The position numbers and the translations under genes were made by a program. From the NCBI GenBank assembly GCA_963834725.1, contig CAWICN010000001.1:2170001-2234000 (forward strand): 64,000 nt of DNA, written 5' to 3'. The stretch is from PALSA-693 sp963834725 (GTDB taxonomy: Bacteria; Actinomycetota; Acidimicrobiia; Acidimicrobiales; Palsa-688). This document shows, piece after piece, positions 41,745 through 50,180 of the stretch. Each line of letters opens with the position of its first letter. The stretch's first letter is position 1. Under the pieces are notes generated by a model. That model was not told the origin of the DNA, did no database searches, and worked only from the letters and a program-made list of their open reading frames with translations.

Positions 41745-41825
41745 CTGAAGCACTTAGCCCGCTACGGCCGCACGATCCCGCCTCTTTTACTGCGTTGGGC
41801 CGGCCAACCGGCTCTGCTCGGCCGG

Positions 41826-42515
41826 TCACCGCTTCTCGTTGGGCGCAGTCGCATCCTGCGCCGGCGGGTCGCCCTCGGCCGGCAGCGTGTACACCCGGGA
41901 CACGTACACCACGGTCCGCCGGGAGCTCACGTTCCGGGATCGCCGGAAGTCCCGGTGGCGCAGGGTGATGCTGTCGCCCTCGGTCAGGACGACCGCTTCG
42001 CGGCCGGCGAGCTCGACGAGCAGCTCTCCGTGCAGGACGAGGTAGAAGCTCTCGCCGCCCTCGGGGCTCTTGAACTCGTCGTTTTCGCTCAGGTCGATTG
42101 ACGCGGCCGGCTCGAAAGTCATCAGCACATGTGAGATAGGCGCCCCGAGCGACTCCGCCAGAAAGTCGGTCCGAACGCCGTCGGCAACCAGGTGACTCCG
42201 CTGCTCGGCCCGCCGAACCACCACCCGGGCCCGGCCAGGATGGCGCGGATCTACCATGCCGCTGAGCGTGACCCCGTAGAAGTCCATCAGGCGCACCAAC
42301 CGGCCGAGGCTGATGTCGCTCTTGCCGTTTTCCACGAGCGACAGAAACGAAGCGGACAGTCCCGTGCCACGGGCCACCACCCCCAGGGAGTAGTCCTTTT
42401 GACGGCGGAGGGTCCGCAACCGCTCGCCGAGCTCGGCGAGCGACACACTCGTCGAGGAGCCGGAGGGCGCACCGGTCTGCCGACCGGGCATCTCGCCCAG
42501 GCTGTCTTCACGCAC
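41826..42515 (-). CDS. XRE-family transcriptional regulator with C-terminal cupin
   Basis: This 229-residue regulator has a helix-turn-helix (LAELGERLRTLRRQKDYSLG, then VVARGTGLSASFLSLVENGK) and a C-terminal cupin sensor (VLMTFEPAASIDLSENDEFK, ESFYLVLHGELLVELAGREA, LTEGDSITLRHRDFRRSRN). XRE-cupin proteins (PuuR/SutR type) sense small metabolites and control nearby transport or catabolic genes. It is divergent from the Liv operon that begins 430 bases away and is the likely regulator of it. Confidence 0.9.
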   Translation of the reverse strand: MREDSLGEMPGRQTGAPSGSSTSVSLAELGERLRTLRRQKDYSLGVVARGTGLSASFLSLVENGKSDISLGRLVRLMDFYGVTLSGMVDPRHPGRARVVVRRAEQRSHLVADGVRTDFLAESLGAPISHVLMTFEPAASIDLSENDEFKSPEGGESFYLVLHGELLVELAGREAVVLTEGDSITLRHRDFRRSRNVSSRRTVVYVSRVYTLPAEGDPPAQDATAPNEKR

Positions 42516-42944
42516 GATTTACCCCTTGGGCTCGATCGCCGTCATGGATGCCTTCCTCTCCCTCTCCTCCCTCGCCGTTTTCATATCGTAAGACGTGGCG
42601 GGCGAAGAGCCAGCTCCTCAGGAGACCTTCAAAATACTATGAAACTGCCCCCCTCCAGGGGTCGATGGATAGCCGCGCTCACGGGCTTGCGCCCCTGGAC
42701 GACCCGGGCATGCTTGACATTCACGCAGGCCACTCCTACGATACCTCTCTCGATTAGGCAATTGCCTCACCGAATCATTATTTAGAATAGCGCGCCCAGG
42801 GAGCGGGCCAGCAGCGGACCATCATGGGGAGTGGCCGTCAACATCAAGTAGCATCCTGTCACATCAGAAACATTCCAGTTGGGCGAGATTCCGACGGACT
42901 TCAGGCCAAACCTGACGGGATCAGACACCAGAGGGGGATCGAGC
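42516..42944. other. Divergent control region of the second Liv operon
   Basis: About 430 bases, AT-richer than average. It contains a good sigma-70-type promoter (listed separately), leaving a leader of nearly 200 bases before the binding-protein gene. CATATCGTAAGACG near the regulator start and AATTGCCTCACCGAATCATT in the leader have no assigned role. A short plus-strand frame (42548-42757) is not supported. Confidence 0.45.
42714..42742 (+). promoter_or_regulatory. Sigma-70-type promoter of the Liv operon
   Basis: TTGACA (42714-42719), a 17-base spacer and TACGAT (42737-42742) match housekeeping promoter geometry. Downstream are a leader of about 195 bases, the ribosome-binding site GAGGGGGA and ATG 42945 of the binding lipoprotein. 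Confidence 0.65.
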
Positions 42945-44357
42945 ATGCGTTCTGCCGAGACAGAGGAACAGGACGAACAAAGCGGCGACAACGGGCTCCG
43001 CGCCAAATCGGTGAGCCGACGGCGGTTTCTGCAGCTCGGCGCCATGGGCGTCGCCGCGGGAGGTCTGGCCGCTTGCGGCAAGTCCAGGAGCAGCAGTAGT
43101 AGCGGCGGTAGCGGCGGCACGACCGCCACGATCCCAGCGGTATCGGGCAACTTCGAGGCCGAGATGACATCGTTCATCAAAAAGACCTTCAACGGCGGAG
43201 GTCCCCACTCCGGGGCCGGCCTCAAGTACCCCTTTGCTGCCGGGTTGCTGCTCAGTACCTCGCAGGCCCCGTACGGCCAGGCCAGCCTCAAAGGAATCCA
43301 GCTGGCGGTCAAGCAGATTCTCGCCGCCGGTGGCCCCGATTTCAGCTTCAGCGTCAAGGATTTCGCGGCGTCGACGACGGCCGGCGCTACCGCGATGACG
43401 CAATGGGGTCAGTCGCACGTCCCGTTCTGCATCTCCTGCGGGTTTTTCGACGAAGGCAACATCATCAAGCCCGCCACCCAGTACGAGGTGCTCACCACCG
43501 ACCCTGGCGGCGGCAACCTGCCGGCCTTTCAGGGGAAGCCGTTTATCTGGGGGACACGCGCCATCACCCCGAGCGACGCCTATGGCGGCATGATGCAGTA
43601 CCTGGCCGCGAAGATGCCCAACGCGAAGAAGATCGCGTTGGCGGGCGCCAGCCTCGGGCCGCTCGCGTCTCAGTTCCTTGGTGCCCTCCATAAGGCGATC
43701 AACCAGTACAACCCTGGCGCAAAGGTTGTCGCCCAGGAGTTCACCCAGGCCAGCAGTAGCGGCACCTACGACTACGCCCCGTCCCTGGCCAAGCTCGAAG
43801 GAACCAACCCGGATGTGATCCTGCCCTTCACGTGGGGGACGGATCCGGCGTCGTTCATGAAGGCGTACTCGAACACCAGCCTGACGGGCAAGGTGATCGG
43901 GCCCGACTACTTCGCCACGAGTGCGCCGCTGGCCGGATCGGCCATCGAGGGGTACATGTTCGCTTATGACTACTTCAACGCAGCCAACCCGGGCAACACC
44001 TGGGGGAAGATGTTCGCAGAGGCCTACCAGCATTCGTACAACGAGCAGCCCAACTATTACCCCGCCAACTACTACGAGAACACCTTCTTCCTCTGGCAGC
44101 TGATTCAGCGGGTCCTGCAGAAGAATGGCAATCCGATGAGCTCGACAGAATTGCAGGCGGCCCTGGAAGACAACACGACGCTTCAGAGCGTGTACGGCCA
44201 AGGCTCTTCGACCGGTTCGATCACGATCTCGAAGACGACCCACACCCCTACTTCCCGGCCCCTCGGACTTTTCCAGGTGACGTCGACCAGCACAACCGCG
44301 ATCCCCAAGCAGCTGGCGGCGTTCAATATCGAAGGGGCCGGCTTCAGCATCCTGTAA
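42945..44357 (+). CDS. TAT-exported substrate-binding lipoprotein (Liv-type)
   Basis: This 470-residue protein starts at ATG 42945 behind GAGGGGGA. The N-terminal signal SRRRFLQLGAMGVAAGGLAA followed by CG is a twin-arginine signal with a lipobox, so it is exported folded and attached to the membrane. A Ser/Gly linker is followed by a type I periplasmic-binding domain (MTSFIKKTFNGGGPHSG, GASLGPLASQFLGALHKAIN, KLEGTNPDVILPFTWGTDPA). It captures substrate for the permease and ATPase genes that follow. It is paralogous to the 48145-49539 protein. Confidence 0.92.
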   Translation: MRSAETEEQDEQSGDNGLRAKSVSRRRFLQLGAMGVAAGGLAACGKSRSSSSSGGSGGTTATIPAVSGNFEAEMTSFIKKTFNGGGPHSGAGLKYPFAAGLLLSTSQAPYGQASLKGIQLAVKQILAAGGPDFSFSVKDFAASTTAGATAMTQWGQSHVPFCISCGFFDEGNIIKPATQYEVLTTDPGGGNLPAFQGKPFIWGTRAITPSDAYGGMMQYLAAKMPNAKKIALAGASLGPLASQFLGALHKAINQYNPGAKVVAQEFTQASSSGTYDYAPSLAKLEGTNPDVILPFTWGTDPASFMKAYSNTSLTGKVIGPDYFATSAPLAGSAIEGYMFAYDYFNAANPGNTWGKMFAEAYQHSYNEQPNYYPANYYENTFFLWQLIQRVLQKNGNPMSSTELQAALEDNTTLQSVYGQGSSTGSITISKTTHTPTSRPLGLFQVTSTSTTAIPKQLAAFNIEGAGFSIL

Positions 44358-44421
44358 TCATCTGCGTTAGGTACGGGAGGCGGGGCGACCCGCGCCGGCA
44401 GCCGACCGGCTGGAGGAAAGC

Positions 44422-45348
44422 TTGACCGAGTTCCTGACTCTACTCATCGATGGCATTGTCCTCGGAAGTGTGACGGGCCTGCTGGCGGTCAGCTTCGCCC
44501 TGATCATCGGCGTCACCGGACGATTCCATGTCGCGTACATCACCACCTTCGCCCTGGGCGCCTACGGTGCTATCTACGTCTACAACACCTACAGCTGGAG
44601 CATCGGCTTATCCGCGGCGTTCGGGCTGCTCGTGGCCCTGGTGGTGGGTGTGGCCATCGAGCTGTTCATCTACCGGCCGATCGCCACCCACACGATGAGC
44701 CGGGGGGCCAGCCCGCTCATCCCGACCTTCATCGCCTCCCTCGGGCTCTCGACGGTGGCGACCAACCTGATCTCGATCCACTTCAACACGACGCCCACCC
44801 CGTTTAACCTCGTGCAGTCGCACCGGGACATCATCGGCAAGGTGGTCTTTCCGAGCTTCGATGTCGACGAGGTAATCATCTCGTGGGTACTGATTCTCGG
44901 GCTCTGGGCCTACCTGCGATACACCCAGCGGGGCCGGTGGATCATCGCGGTTAGGAGCAACCAGGAGCTGTCCGCCACCGTCGGTATCAACGTGGGCCGC
45001 ATCTTCCTCCTGGTGTTCGCCATCGGGTCGCTCATCTCGGGCTTGCTCGGCATCATGTACGCGGATGCGACGTTCGCATCGCCGAGCATGGGATTCGATC
45101 AGGTCTTCGAGGGATTCCTGATCGTGTTCCTGGCAGGAATGACCAGCAGCCCACTTCGCATGGGAATCGTGGGCCTCATCATCGGTGTTTTTACGGACGT
45201 CCTGCAGTACTGGGTAAATCCGGCATTCTCGAATGTTGTCGTGTTCGGGATATTGATCTTGTATGTTGCCTACCGCGCCATCACCGCCCGCCATCCAGAG
45301 TTCAGCCTCAAGGGTGTCATGAGCCGCGTCAGAGTCCAGGAAGCTTGA
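44422..45348 (+). CDS. Liv-type ABC permease (LivH)
   Basis: This 308-residue membrane protein starts at TTG 44422 behind GGAGGAAAG. It has about eight transmembrane helices, with LIDGIVLGSVTGLLAVSFAL at the start. YTQRGRWIIAVRSNQELSAT, then VGINVGRIFLLVFAIGSLIS, is the cytoplasmic coupling region, equivalent to the EAA-like loop of LivH. It pairs with the LivM domain of the next gene, which starts 6 bases after its stop. Confidence 0.92.
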   Translation: MTEFLTLLIDGIVLGSVTGLLAVSFALIIGVTGRFHVAYITTFALGAYGAIYVYNTYSWSIGLSAAFGLLVALVVGVAIELFIYRPIATHTMSRGASPLIPTFIASLGLSTVATNLISIHFNTTPTPFNLVQSHRDIIGKVVFPSFDVDEVIISWVLILGLWAYLRYTQRGRWIIAVRSNQELSATVGINVGRIFLLVFAIGSLISGLLGIMYADATFASPSMGFDQVFEGFLIVFLAGMTSSPLRMGIVGLIIGVFTDVLQYWVNPAFSNVVVFGILILYVAYRAITARHPEFSLKGVMSRVRVQEA

Positions 45349-45354
45349 CAGGCC

Positions 45355-47364
45355 ATGATCCATCAGCTCGATTATTGGAACCAGATCATCATCTTCGCGA
45401 TCTTCGCGATGTCCCTCAACCTGGTGCAGGGCTACGCCGGCCAGGCCAACATCGCCCAGGCCGCCTTCGGCGCCATCGGTGGCTACGGGGCCGCCCTGCT
45501 CTCCGTGCACGCCGGTGCGCCGTTTCTCGTCGCTGCGGCCGTCGGCCTCGTCATGGGCTTTGCCGCCGGGGTTTTGCTCAGCATTCCGGCGCTGGGTGTC
45601 GGCGCCAACTACGTCATACTGCTGACCCTCGCCTTCGCGTTTATCGTGTCGGACCTCCTCGACAGCGTCAACTATTTCGGTGGCGAGACGGGCATACTCG
45701 GCGTCAAGTCGATCGAGATTTTTGGCCAGAAACTAACCAGTCAGTACTCGATATTCGTCCTCTATATCATCATCGGCTTGCTGGTCCTAGCTGTCTGCTG
45801 GCGGATCGGCGAGTCGGGCTACGGACGCGTGCTCAAGGGGCTGCGGGAGGACGAAGCCGCCACCCGGTCGCTGGGCAAGAACACCTTGATGTTCCAGGCC
45901 ATGATCTTTGGTGTCGACGCCGCCCTTGCCGCGCTCGCCGGCGTCATGTTTGCCTTCTACTTCGGCAACGCCTCGCCGTCGGAGTACAGCCTCAACCAGG
46001 CCATCCTCTATGTGATCATGGTCGTGATCGGCGGCTCGGGCAACCTGTTTGGCTCGATCGCCGGCGCCATCCTCATCACCGCGTCGACGCCGATCCTACA
46101 GGACTACATCAACGTCAGCCCCAACCATGCGACATATTGGCAGCAGGTGGTCTATGGCATCGCCCTGATCGTGGTCATGCTGTTCCGCCCGGCCGGCCTC
46201 TTTCCTGAGCATGTCGCGGGACGTCCCCGCTGGTGGTCACGGTTCCTCGGAATTGGACGCCAGCCCGAGCCCGTGGTCCTGGCGGGATCCGGTGGTCCGA
46301 GCTCGGTGGTGTCAACTACGGCGGCGACACCGGAGATGGCCCTCACGGGGCAGCGGTCAGCGAGTGGCACCGGCGCCGCCGTCGGTGGGAGTGGCACCGG
46401 CGCCGCCGTCGGTGGGAGTGGCACCGGCGCCGCCGTCGGTGGGAGTGGCACCGGCGCCGCCGTCGGTGGGAGTGGCACCGGCGCCGCCGTCGGTGGAGGC
46501 GATGGCGGCGATGGGCGAGAGCCAGGCGAGCCGAGCCCGGCGCCCCGCGTGCTCAGCGTGCCCGTGCTGGAGGAGAAGGCGATCGGGGAACCCCGATCGA
46601 ACGGATCAGGCCCCATCCTCGAAGTCAAGGACCTGGCCAAGAGCTTCGGCGGTATCCGGGCCGTTCAAGGCGTGACCATGGAGATACCCCGCCACCGGGT
46701 GACGGCGTTGATCGGCCCGAACGGAGCGGGCAAGAGCACCCTGTTCGGGCTGTTCACCGGGTTCATGCAGGCCGATGCCGGCTCGATCAAGCTCAACGGT
46801 ATCGACGTCCGGGGCCGGTCCCCGAGCACCATCGCCGGGATGGGCATGGTCCGATCGTTCCAGGACGTCCGCCTCTTCCGCTACATGACGTGCCTGCAGA
46901 ACGTGATGCTCAGCGTCCCGGGACAGGACTGCGAGCATATATGGCGCTTGTTCGCCACGCCGCTGGCTGTGCAGCGCACTGAGAAAGCCACCCGGGAGCG
47001 CGCCAGGGAGTTGCTCGAGTGGGTCGGTATGGCCGGCAAGGCCAACGTTCTCGCTGCCGATCTCAGCCACGGTGAGCAGAAGCTCGTTGCCATAGCCCGG
47101 GTGCTGGCGACCAACGCCGAGCTGCTCCTGCTCGATGAGCCCACCAGCGGCGTCGACCCGGAGTGGGTGGAGCGGGTGGCCGAGGTCATCCGTGACCTGC
47201 CGAAATTCCAGCGCACGGTATGCGTCGTCGAGCACAACCTGGGGTTCCTGGAGCTGCTCAAGGCCGATTGCTACTTCATGGAGGCGGGGCGCATCCTCAC
47301 CCACGGGACGCTGAACGAACTGATGGCGGACGAAGAGCTCCGCCGGGCCTACTTTGGCGTGTAG
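45355..47364 (+). CDS. LivM-LivG fusion: Liv permease and ATPase with repeat linker
   Basis: This 669-residue protein joins a LivM-like permease (residues about 1-295; LNLVQGYAGQANIAQAAFGA, LKGLREDEAATRSLGKNTLM) to a LivG-like ATPase (about 418-669; GPNGAGKST, LSHGEQKLVAIARVLA, LLLLDEPTSGVDP). A linker of about 120 residues between them contains five copies of SGTGAAVGG encoded by a 27-bp tandem repeat. Fusion would keep membrane and motor subunits at 1:1. LivH lies directly before it and LivF directly after, so the operon is complete. Confidence 0.93.
   Translation: MIHQLDYWNQIIIFAIFAMSLNLVQGYAGQANIAQAAFGAIGGYGAALLSVHAGAPFLVAAAVGLVMGFAAGVLLSIPALGVGANYVILLTLAFAFIVSDLLDSVNYFGGETGILGVKSIEIFGQKLTSQYSIFVLYIIIGLLVLAVCWRIGESGYGRVLKGLREDEAATRSLGKNTLMFQAMIFGVDAALAALAGVMFAFYFGNASPSEYSLNQAILYVIMVVIGGSGNLFGSIAGAILITASTPILQDYINVSPNHATYWQQVVYGIALIVVMLFRPAGLFPEHVAGRPRWWSRFLGIGRQPEPVVLAGSGGPSSVVSTTAATPEMALTGQRSASGTGAAVGGSGTGAAVGGSGTGAAVGGSGTGAAVGGSGTGAAVGGGDGGDGREPGEPSPAPRVLSVPVLEEKAIGEPRSNGSGPILEVKDLAKSFGGIRAVQGVTMEIPRHRVTALIGPNGAGKSTLFGLFTGFMQADAGSIKLNGIDVRGRSPSTIAGMGMVRSFQDVRLFRYMTCLQNVMLSVPGQDCEHIWRLFATPLAVQRTEKATRERARELLEWVGMAGKANVLAADLSHGEQKLVAIARVLATNAELLLLDEPTSGVDPEWVERVAEVIRDLPKFQRTVCVVEHNLGFLELLKADCYFMEAGRILTHGTLNELMADEELRRAYFGV
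46363..46497. repeat. 27-bp in-frame tandem repeat, 5 units
   Basis: Five head-to-tail 27-base units (starting AGTGGCACCGGCGCCGCCGT), the first four identical and the fifth changed only at its last base. Each encodes SGTGAAVGG in the permease-ATPase linker. Near-identity suggests recent expansion by slippage or unequal exchange. Confidence 0.97.
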
Positions 47365-47373
47365 GAGGCAGGG

Positions 47374-48129
47374 ATGACCGACATTGCGAGCTCCGGGAAA
47401 AGCGCTGCCATCGATGAAGGAGCCAGGTACGCCATCGAGGTCGAGGACCTTCAGACCGGGTTCCTCAAGAGGGCAGTGGTGCACAACATCTCGTTCGCCT
47501 GCCCTACTGGCAAGATCACGTGTCTGTTTGGGCACAACGGCGCGGGCAAGAGCAGCACGCTAAAGGCAATAGGAGGGCTTCTTCCCCAGTACAGCGGGAA
47601 TGTCAGGCTCTTCGGCGAGGACGTCTCCTCCTGGCCGATCAGTGCAAGGGTCCGCAAGGGAGTGGTGTACCTGCCCCAGGAGCGCGCCGTCTTCACCAAC
47701 CTGACCGTTGAGCAGAACCTGGACCTAGGCGCCGCGCTCGAACGGCAAAAGGGCCTCATTGCAAAGAGGAAGGAAACAGTCATCGACCTGTTTCCCCGCC
47801 TCGGTGAGCGCCTCCGCCAGCAGGCCAACACCATGAGCGGTGGCGAGCAGCGGATGCTCTCGATGGGGATCGCCCTGATGGCGGGCGCCCGGATCCTGAT
47901 GCTGGACGAGCCGTCGCTCGGCCTGGCCCCCCAGATCAACCTGACGGTCCTTCAGGCCGCCCAGCGCCTGTGTCAGGAGCAGGGTGTGAGCGTCCTGCTC
48001 GTGGAGCAGGCTATCGGGGCCGCCCTCGAAATCGCCGACCGTGTCTACGTACTCCGCAGCGGAACGATCGTGGCCGAGCACACGGGTGAAGAGGCTCGGG
48101 CCCGCGAGGATTGGTGGAGGGTCTTCTGA
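47374..48129 (+). CDS. Liv-type ABC ATPase (LivF)
   Basis: This 251-residue ATPase starts at ATG 47374, 9 bases after the fusion gene. FGHNGAGKSSTLKAIGGLLP is Walker A, TMSGGEQRMLSMGIALMAGA the signature and RILMLDEPSLGLAPQINLTV Walker B, with the His switch region replaced by the LLVEQ (VLLVEQAIG) typical of LivF. It powers import together with the LivG domain. It is the last gene of the operon. The gene for a second binding protein converges 15 bases downstream. Confidence 0.94.
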   Translation: MTDIASSGKSAAIDEGARYAIEVEDLQTGFLKRAVVHNISFACPTGKITCLFGHNGAGKSSTLKAIGGLLPQYSGNVRLFGEDVSSWPISARVRKGVVYLPQERAVFTNLTVEQNLDLGAALERQKGLIAKRKETVIDLFPRLGERLRQQANTMSGGEQRMLSMGIALMAGARILMLDEPSLGLAPQINLTVLQAAQRLCQEQGVSVLLVEQAIGAALEIADRVYVLRSGTIVAEHTGEEARAREDWWRVF

Positions 48130-48144
48130 TCCGACCGCGGATCG

Positions 48145-49539
48145 TCACAGCAGCTTGAAGTCTGCCCCGCCGATATTGAAGGCCGCCAGCTCCGTGGGCT
48201 GCGCCGTGGTGCTGGAGCTCGTGACCTTGAACAACCCGAGGGGCCGCGAGCTCGGCGTGTGAGTGGTCGGACTTATCGTGATCGAACCGGTCGTCGCTCC
48301 CTGCCCGTAGACGCTCAGGAGGGTTGTATTCGTCTCGAGGGTGGACTGGAGGGCTGTGCTGCTGTGCGGGTCCCCACCGCTCGCTAGCACCCGGGAGACC
48401 AGCTGCCACAGGAAGAAGACGTTCTCGTAATAGTTGGCAGAGTAGTAGCTCGGAATCTGGTTGTTATTCGCGGCCTCGAACGTCTCGGCGAACATCTTCC
48501 CCCACGGGTTTCCGGGGTCCGACGCATTGAAGTAGTCGGCGGCAAACATGAAGCCTTTGATGGCGTTTCCCGCCAGGTTGGCGCTCGACGGAAAGTAGTC
48601 GAAGCCAATCACCTTGGCCGTGAGGGTTGTATTTGTGTAGTCCTTCATAAACGATGCGGGGTCGCTGCCGAATACGAGAGGCAGGATGACGTCGGGGCTG
48701 GCGCCCTCGAGCTTGGCGAGCGCGGGGGAGAAGTCGTAGCTCCCGCTGCTGCTGGCCTCCGTGTACTCCACGGCCACCACCTTGGCCTTCGGGAAGTACT
48801 GGTTGATGGCCTTCTTCAGGGCGGCTTCGAACACTGCCCCCAGCGCGCCGAAGTCGTCACCGGCGATGGCGAGCTTCGTGGAACCCGGCGATGTGGCCGC
48901 CAGATACTGCATTATCCCACCGTAGGCGTCGCTGGGGTCGAGTGCCCGGGTCCCCCAAAGGTAGGGTTTGCTCTGGAAGGGAGGCAGATTCCCGCCCCCC
49001 GCATCAAACGTCAAGATCTTGTACTGCTCGGCACCCCGGACCTGGTTGCCCTCGTCAAAATAGGCGGAGGAGATGCAGAACGGGATGTGCGCCTGCCCCC
49101 ATTGCGTCATCGCGGTGGCGCCGGCCGTCGTCGATGCTGTCGCGTCCTTGACCTGGGGGACGAAGTCAGGACCGCCGGCGGCCTTGATTTGTTGGACGGC
49201 GAGGTTGATGCCCTTGAGCTGGGCCTCACCGTACGGCGCCGCCGACCCGCTGAGAAGCAGACTGGCGGCGAACGGGAACGTGAGACCGGTGCCGGAGTGC
49301 GGGCCTCCCCCGTTGAAGGTCTTCTTCAGGAACGAGGTCATCTGGGTGTCGATATTCGAGGGCACATTGCTGGGCGCGGCGCCGGTAGGAGCGCCGGAGC
49401 TGCTGTGAGCCCTGGACGATCCGCATGCAGCAAGCGTGGCCGCGGCGGCACCTGCGCCGACGAAGCGCAGGAAGTTCCTCCGGCTCACCGCCTGGCCAAG
49501 CGGTCCTGGCTCCCGATCACCGTCTGGTCCTGTGCGCAC
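48145..49539 (-). CDS. Second TAT-exported substrate-binding lipoprotein (Liv-type)
   Basis: This 464-residue paralogue of the 42945-44357 protein shares MTSFLKKTFNGGGPHSG, FPFAASLLLSGSAAPYGEAQ and the C-terminal TTGSITISPTTHTPSSRPLG. The signal VSRRNFLRFVGAGAAAATLA followed by AC is twin-arginine plus lipobox. It is transcribed toward the transporter operon from the opposite side and probably feeds the same permease with a different or wider set of ligands. Confidence 0.92.
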   Translation of the reverse strand: MRTGPDGDREPGPLGQAVSRRNFLRFVGAGAAAATLAACGSSRAHSSSGAPTGAAPSNVPSNIDTQMTSFLKKTFNGGGPHSGTGLTFPFAASLLLSGSAAPYGEAQLKGINLAVQQIKAAGGPDFVPQVKDATASTTAGATAMTQWGQAHIPFCISSAYFDEGNQVRGAEQYKILTFDAGGGNLPPFQSKPYLWGTRALDPSDAYGGIMQYLAATSPGSTKLAIAGDDFGALGAVFEAALKKAINQYFPKAKVVAVEYTEASSSGSYDFSPALAKLEGASPDVILPLVFGSDPASFMKDYTNTTLTAKVIGFDYFPSSANLAGNAIKGFMFAADYFNASDPGNPWGKMFAETFEAANNNQIPSYYSANYYENVFFLWQLVSRVLASGGDPHSSTALQSTLETNTTLLSVYGQGATTGSITISPTTHTPSSRPLGLFKVTSSSTTAQPTELAAFNIGGADFKLL

Positions 49540-49623
49540 GTGGTGTTCCCCCTCTGGTCGGTCATGGGCTCCTTGCCGACGTCTAGGTCTGAGCCCATAG
49601 ATCTGGTAGCTCGTGGATCGAGG

Positions 49624-50127
49624 TCAGACGGGCGGCATGGCCCGAACGTCCCTCACGGTCTTCATCACGCCAGACGCCTCCCCCTGGAAGTGGAGGTGAT
49701 ATCGAATGACGACCCTGAGGTACGCGATCCGCCAGCCATCTGCCACCCGGCGCATGCGATGCTGGTACGTACCGAAAGATGAGCTGACGCCTGGAACGAA
49801 GTAATAAGCAAAGGTCGTTGCCTCATCACCATCGAGCTCGATCTTCATGCTGTTGCCATGATGGGCCCCGTTGACCCACTCGGTGCCGGGCCTGGGCGTG
49901 ACGCCGAGCAGCGAGCTGTACCAGTCGACTATGGCTTCTCGTCCCTTGAATATGCCGTCTCTCTCGTCACTGATCCCGATGATCTCCACCGTGGCGTCCT
50001 CGGTGAAGACTTCGCCAAAGGGCTTCCAGTTTCCGGAGTCGAGGTTGAACAAATAGTCGCACCACGTACGTCTGATGGCCTCGTAATCTTCCAGCCGCTG
50101 CACCCGCGCGTCGAGGCTCTCCGTCAT
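49624..50127 (-). CDS. SnoaL-like / nuclear transport factor 2 family protein
   Basis: This 167-residue cone-shaped alpha+beta barrel protein has RVQRLEDYEAIRRTWCDYLF, then EVFTEDATVEI, GREAIVDWYSSLLGVTP, GAHHGNSMKIELDGDEATTF and HRMRRVADGWRIAYLRVVIR. The family includes SnoaL cyclases, scytalone dehydratase, ketosteroid isomerase and ring-hydroxylating dioxygenase small subunits. The catalytic residues are too variable to choose. It lies 53 bases downstream of the PRISE-type reductase gene, so an associated step in the same pathway is likely. Confidence 0.85.
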   Translation of the reverse strand: MTESLDARVQRLEDYEAIRRTWCDYLFNLDSGNWKPFGEVFTEDATVEIIGISDERDGIFKGREAIVDWYSSLLGVTPRPGTEWVNGAHHGNSMKIELDGDEATTFAYYFVPGVSSSFGTYQHRMRRVADGWRIAYLRVVIRYHLHFQGEASGVMKTVRDVRAMPPV

Positions 50128-50180
50128 CTCTAACCTCCCGTGATTCGTCCCGAGCGAAGGGAATTACAAGGTTTTCGGCG

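Larger units (their letters stand above)
41378..41825. other. Intergenic region holding two inverted-repeat units
   Basis: This 448-base gap lies between convergent genes (the DUF7064-like gene on plus, the XRE-cupin gene on minus). It carries no supported coding frame. Its notable content is the two inverted-repeat units listed separately, either of which could end transcription from both sides. Confidence 0.6.
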
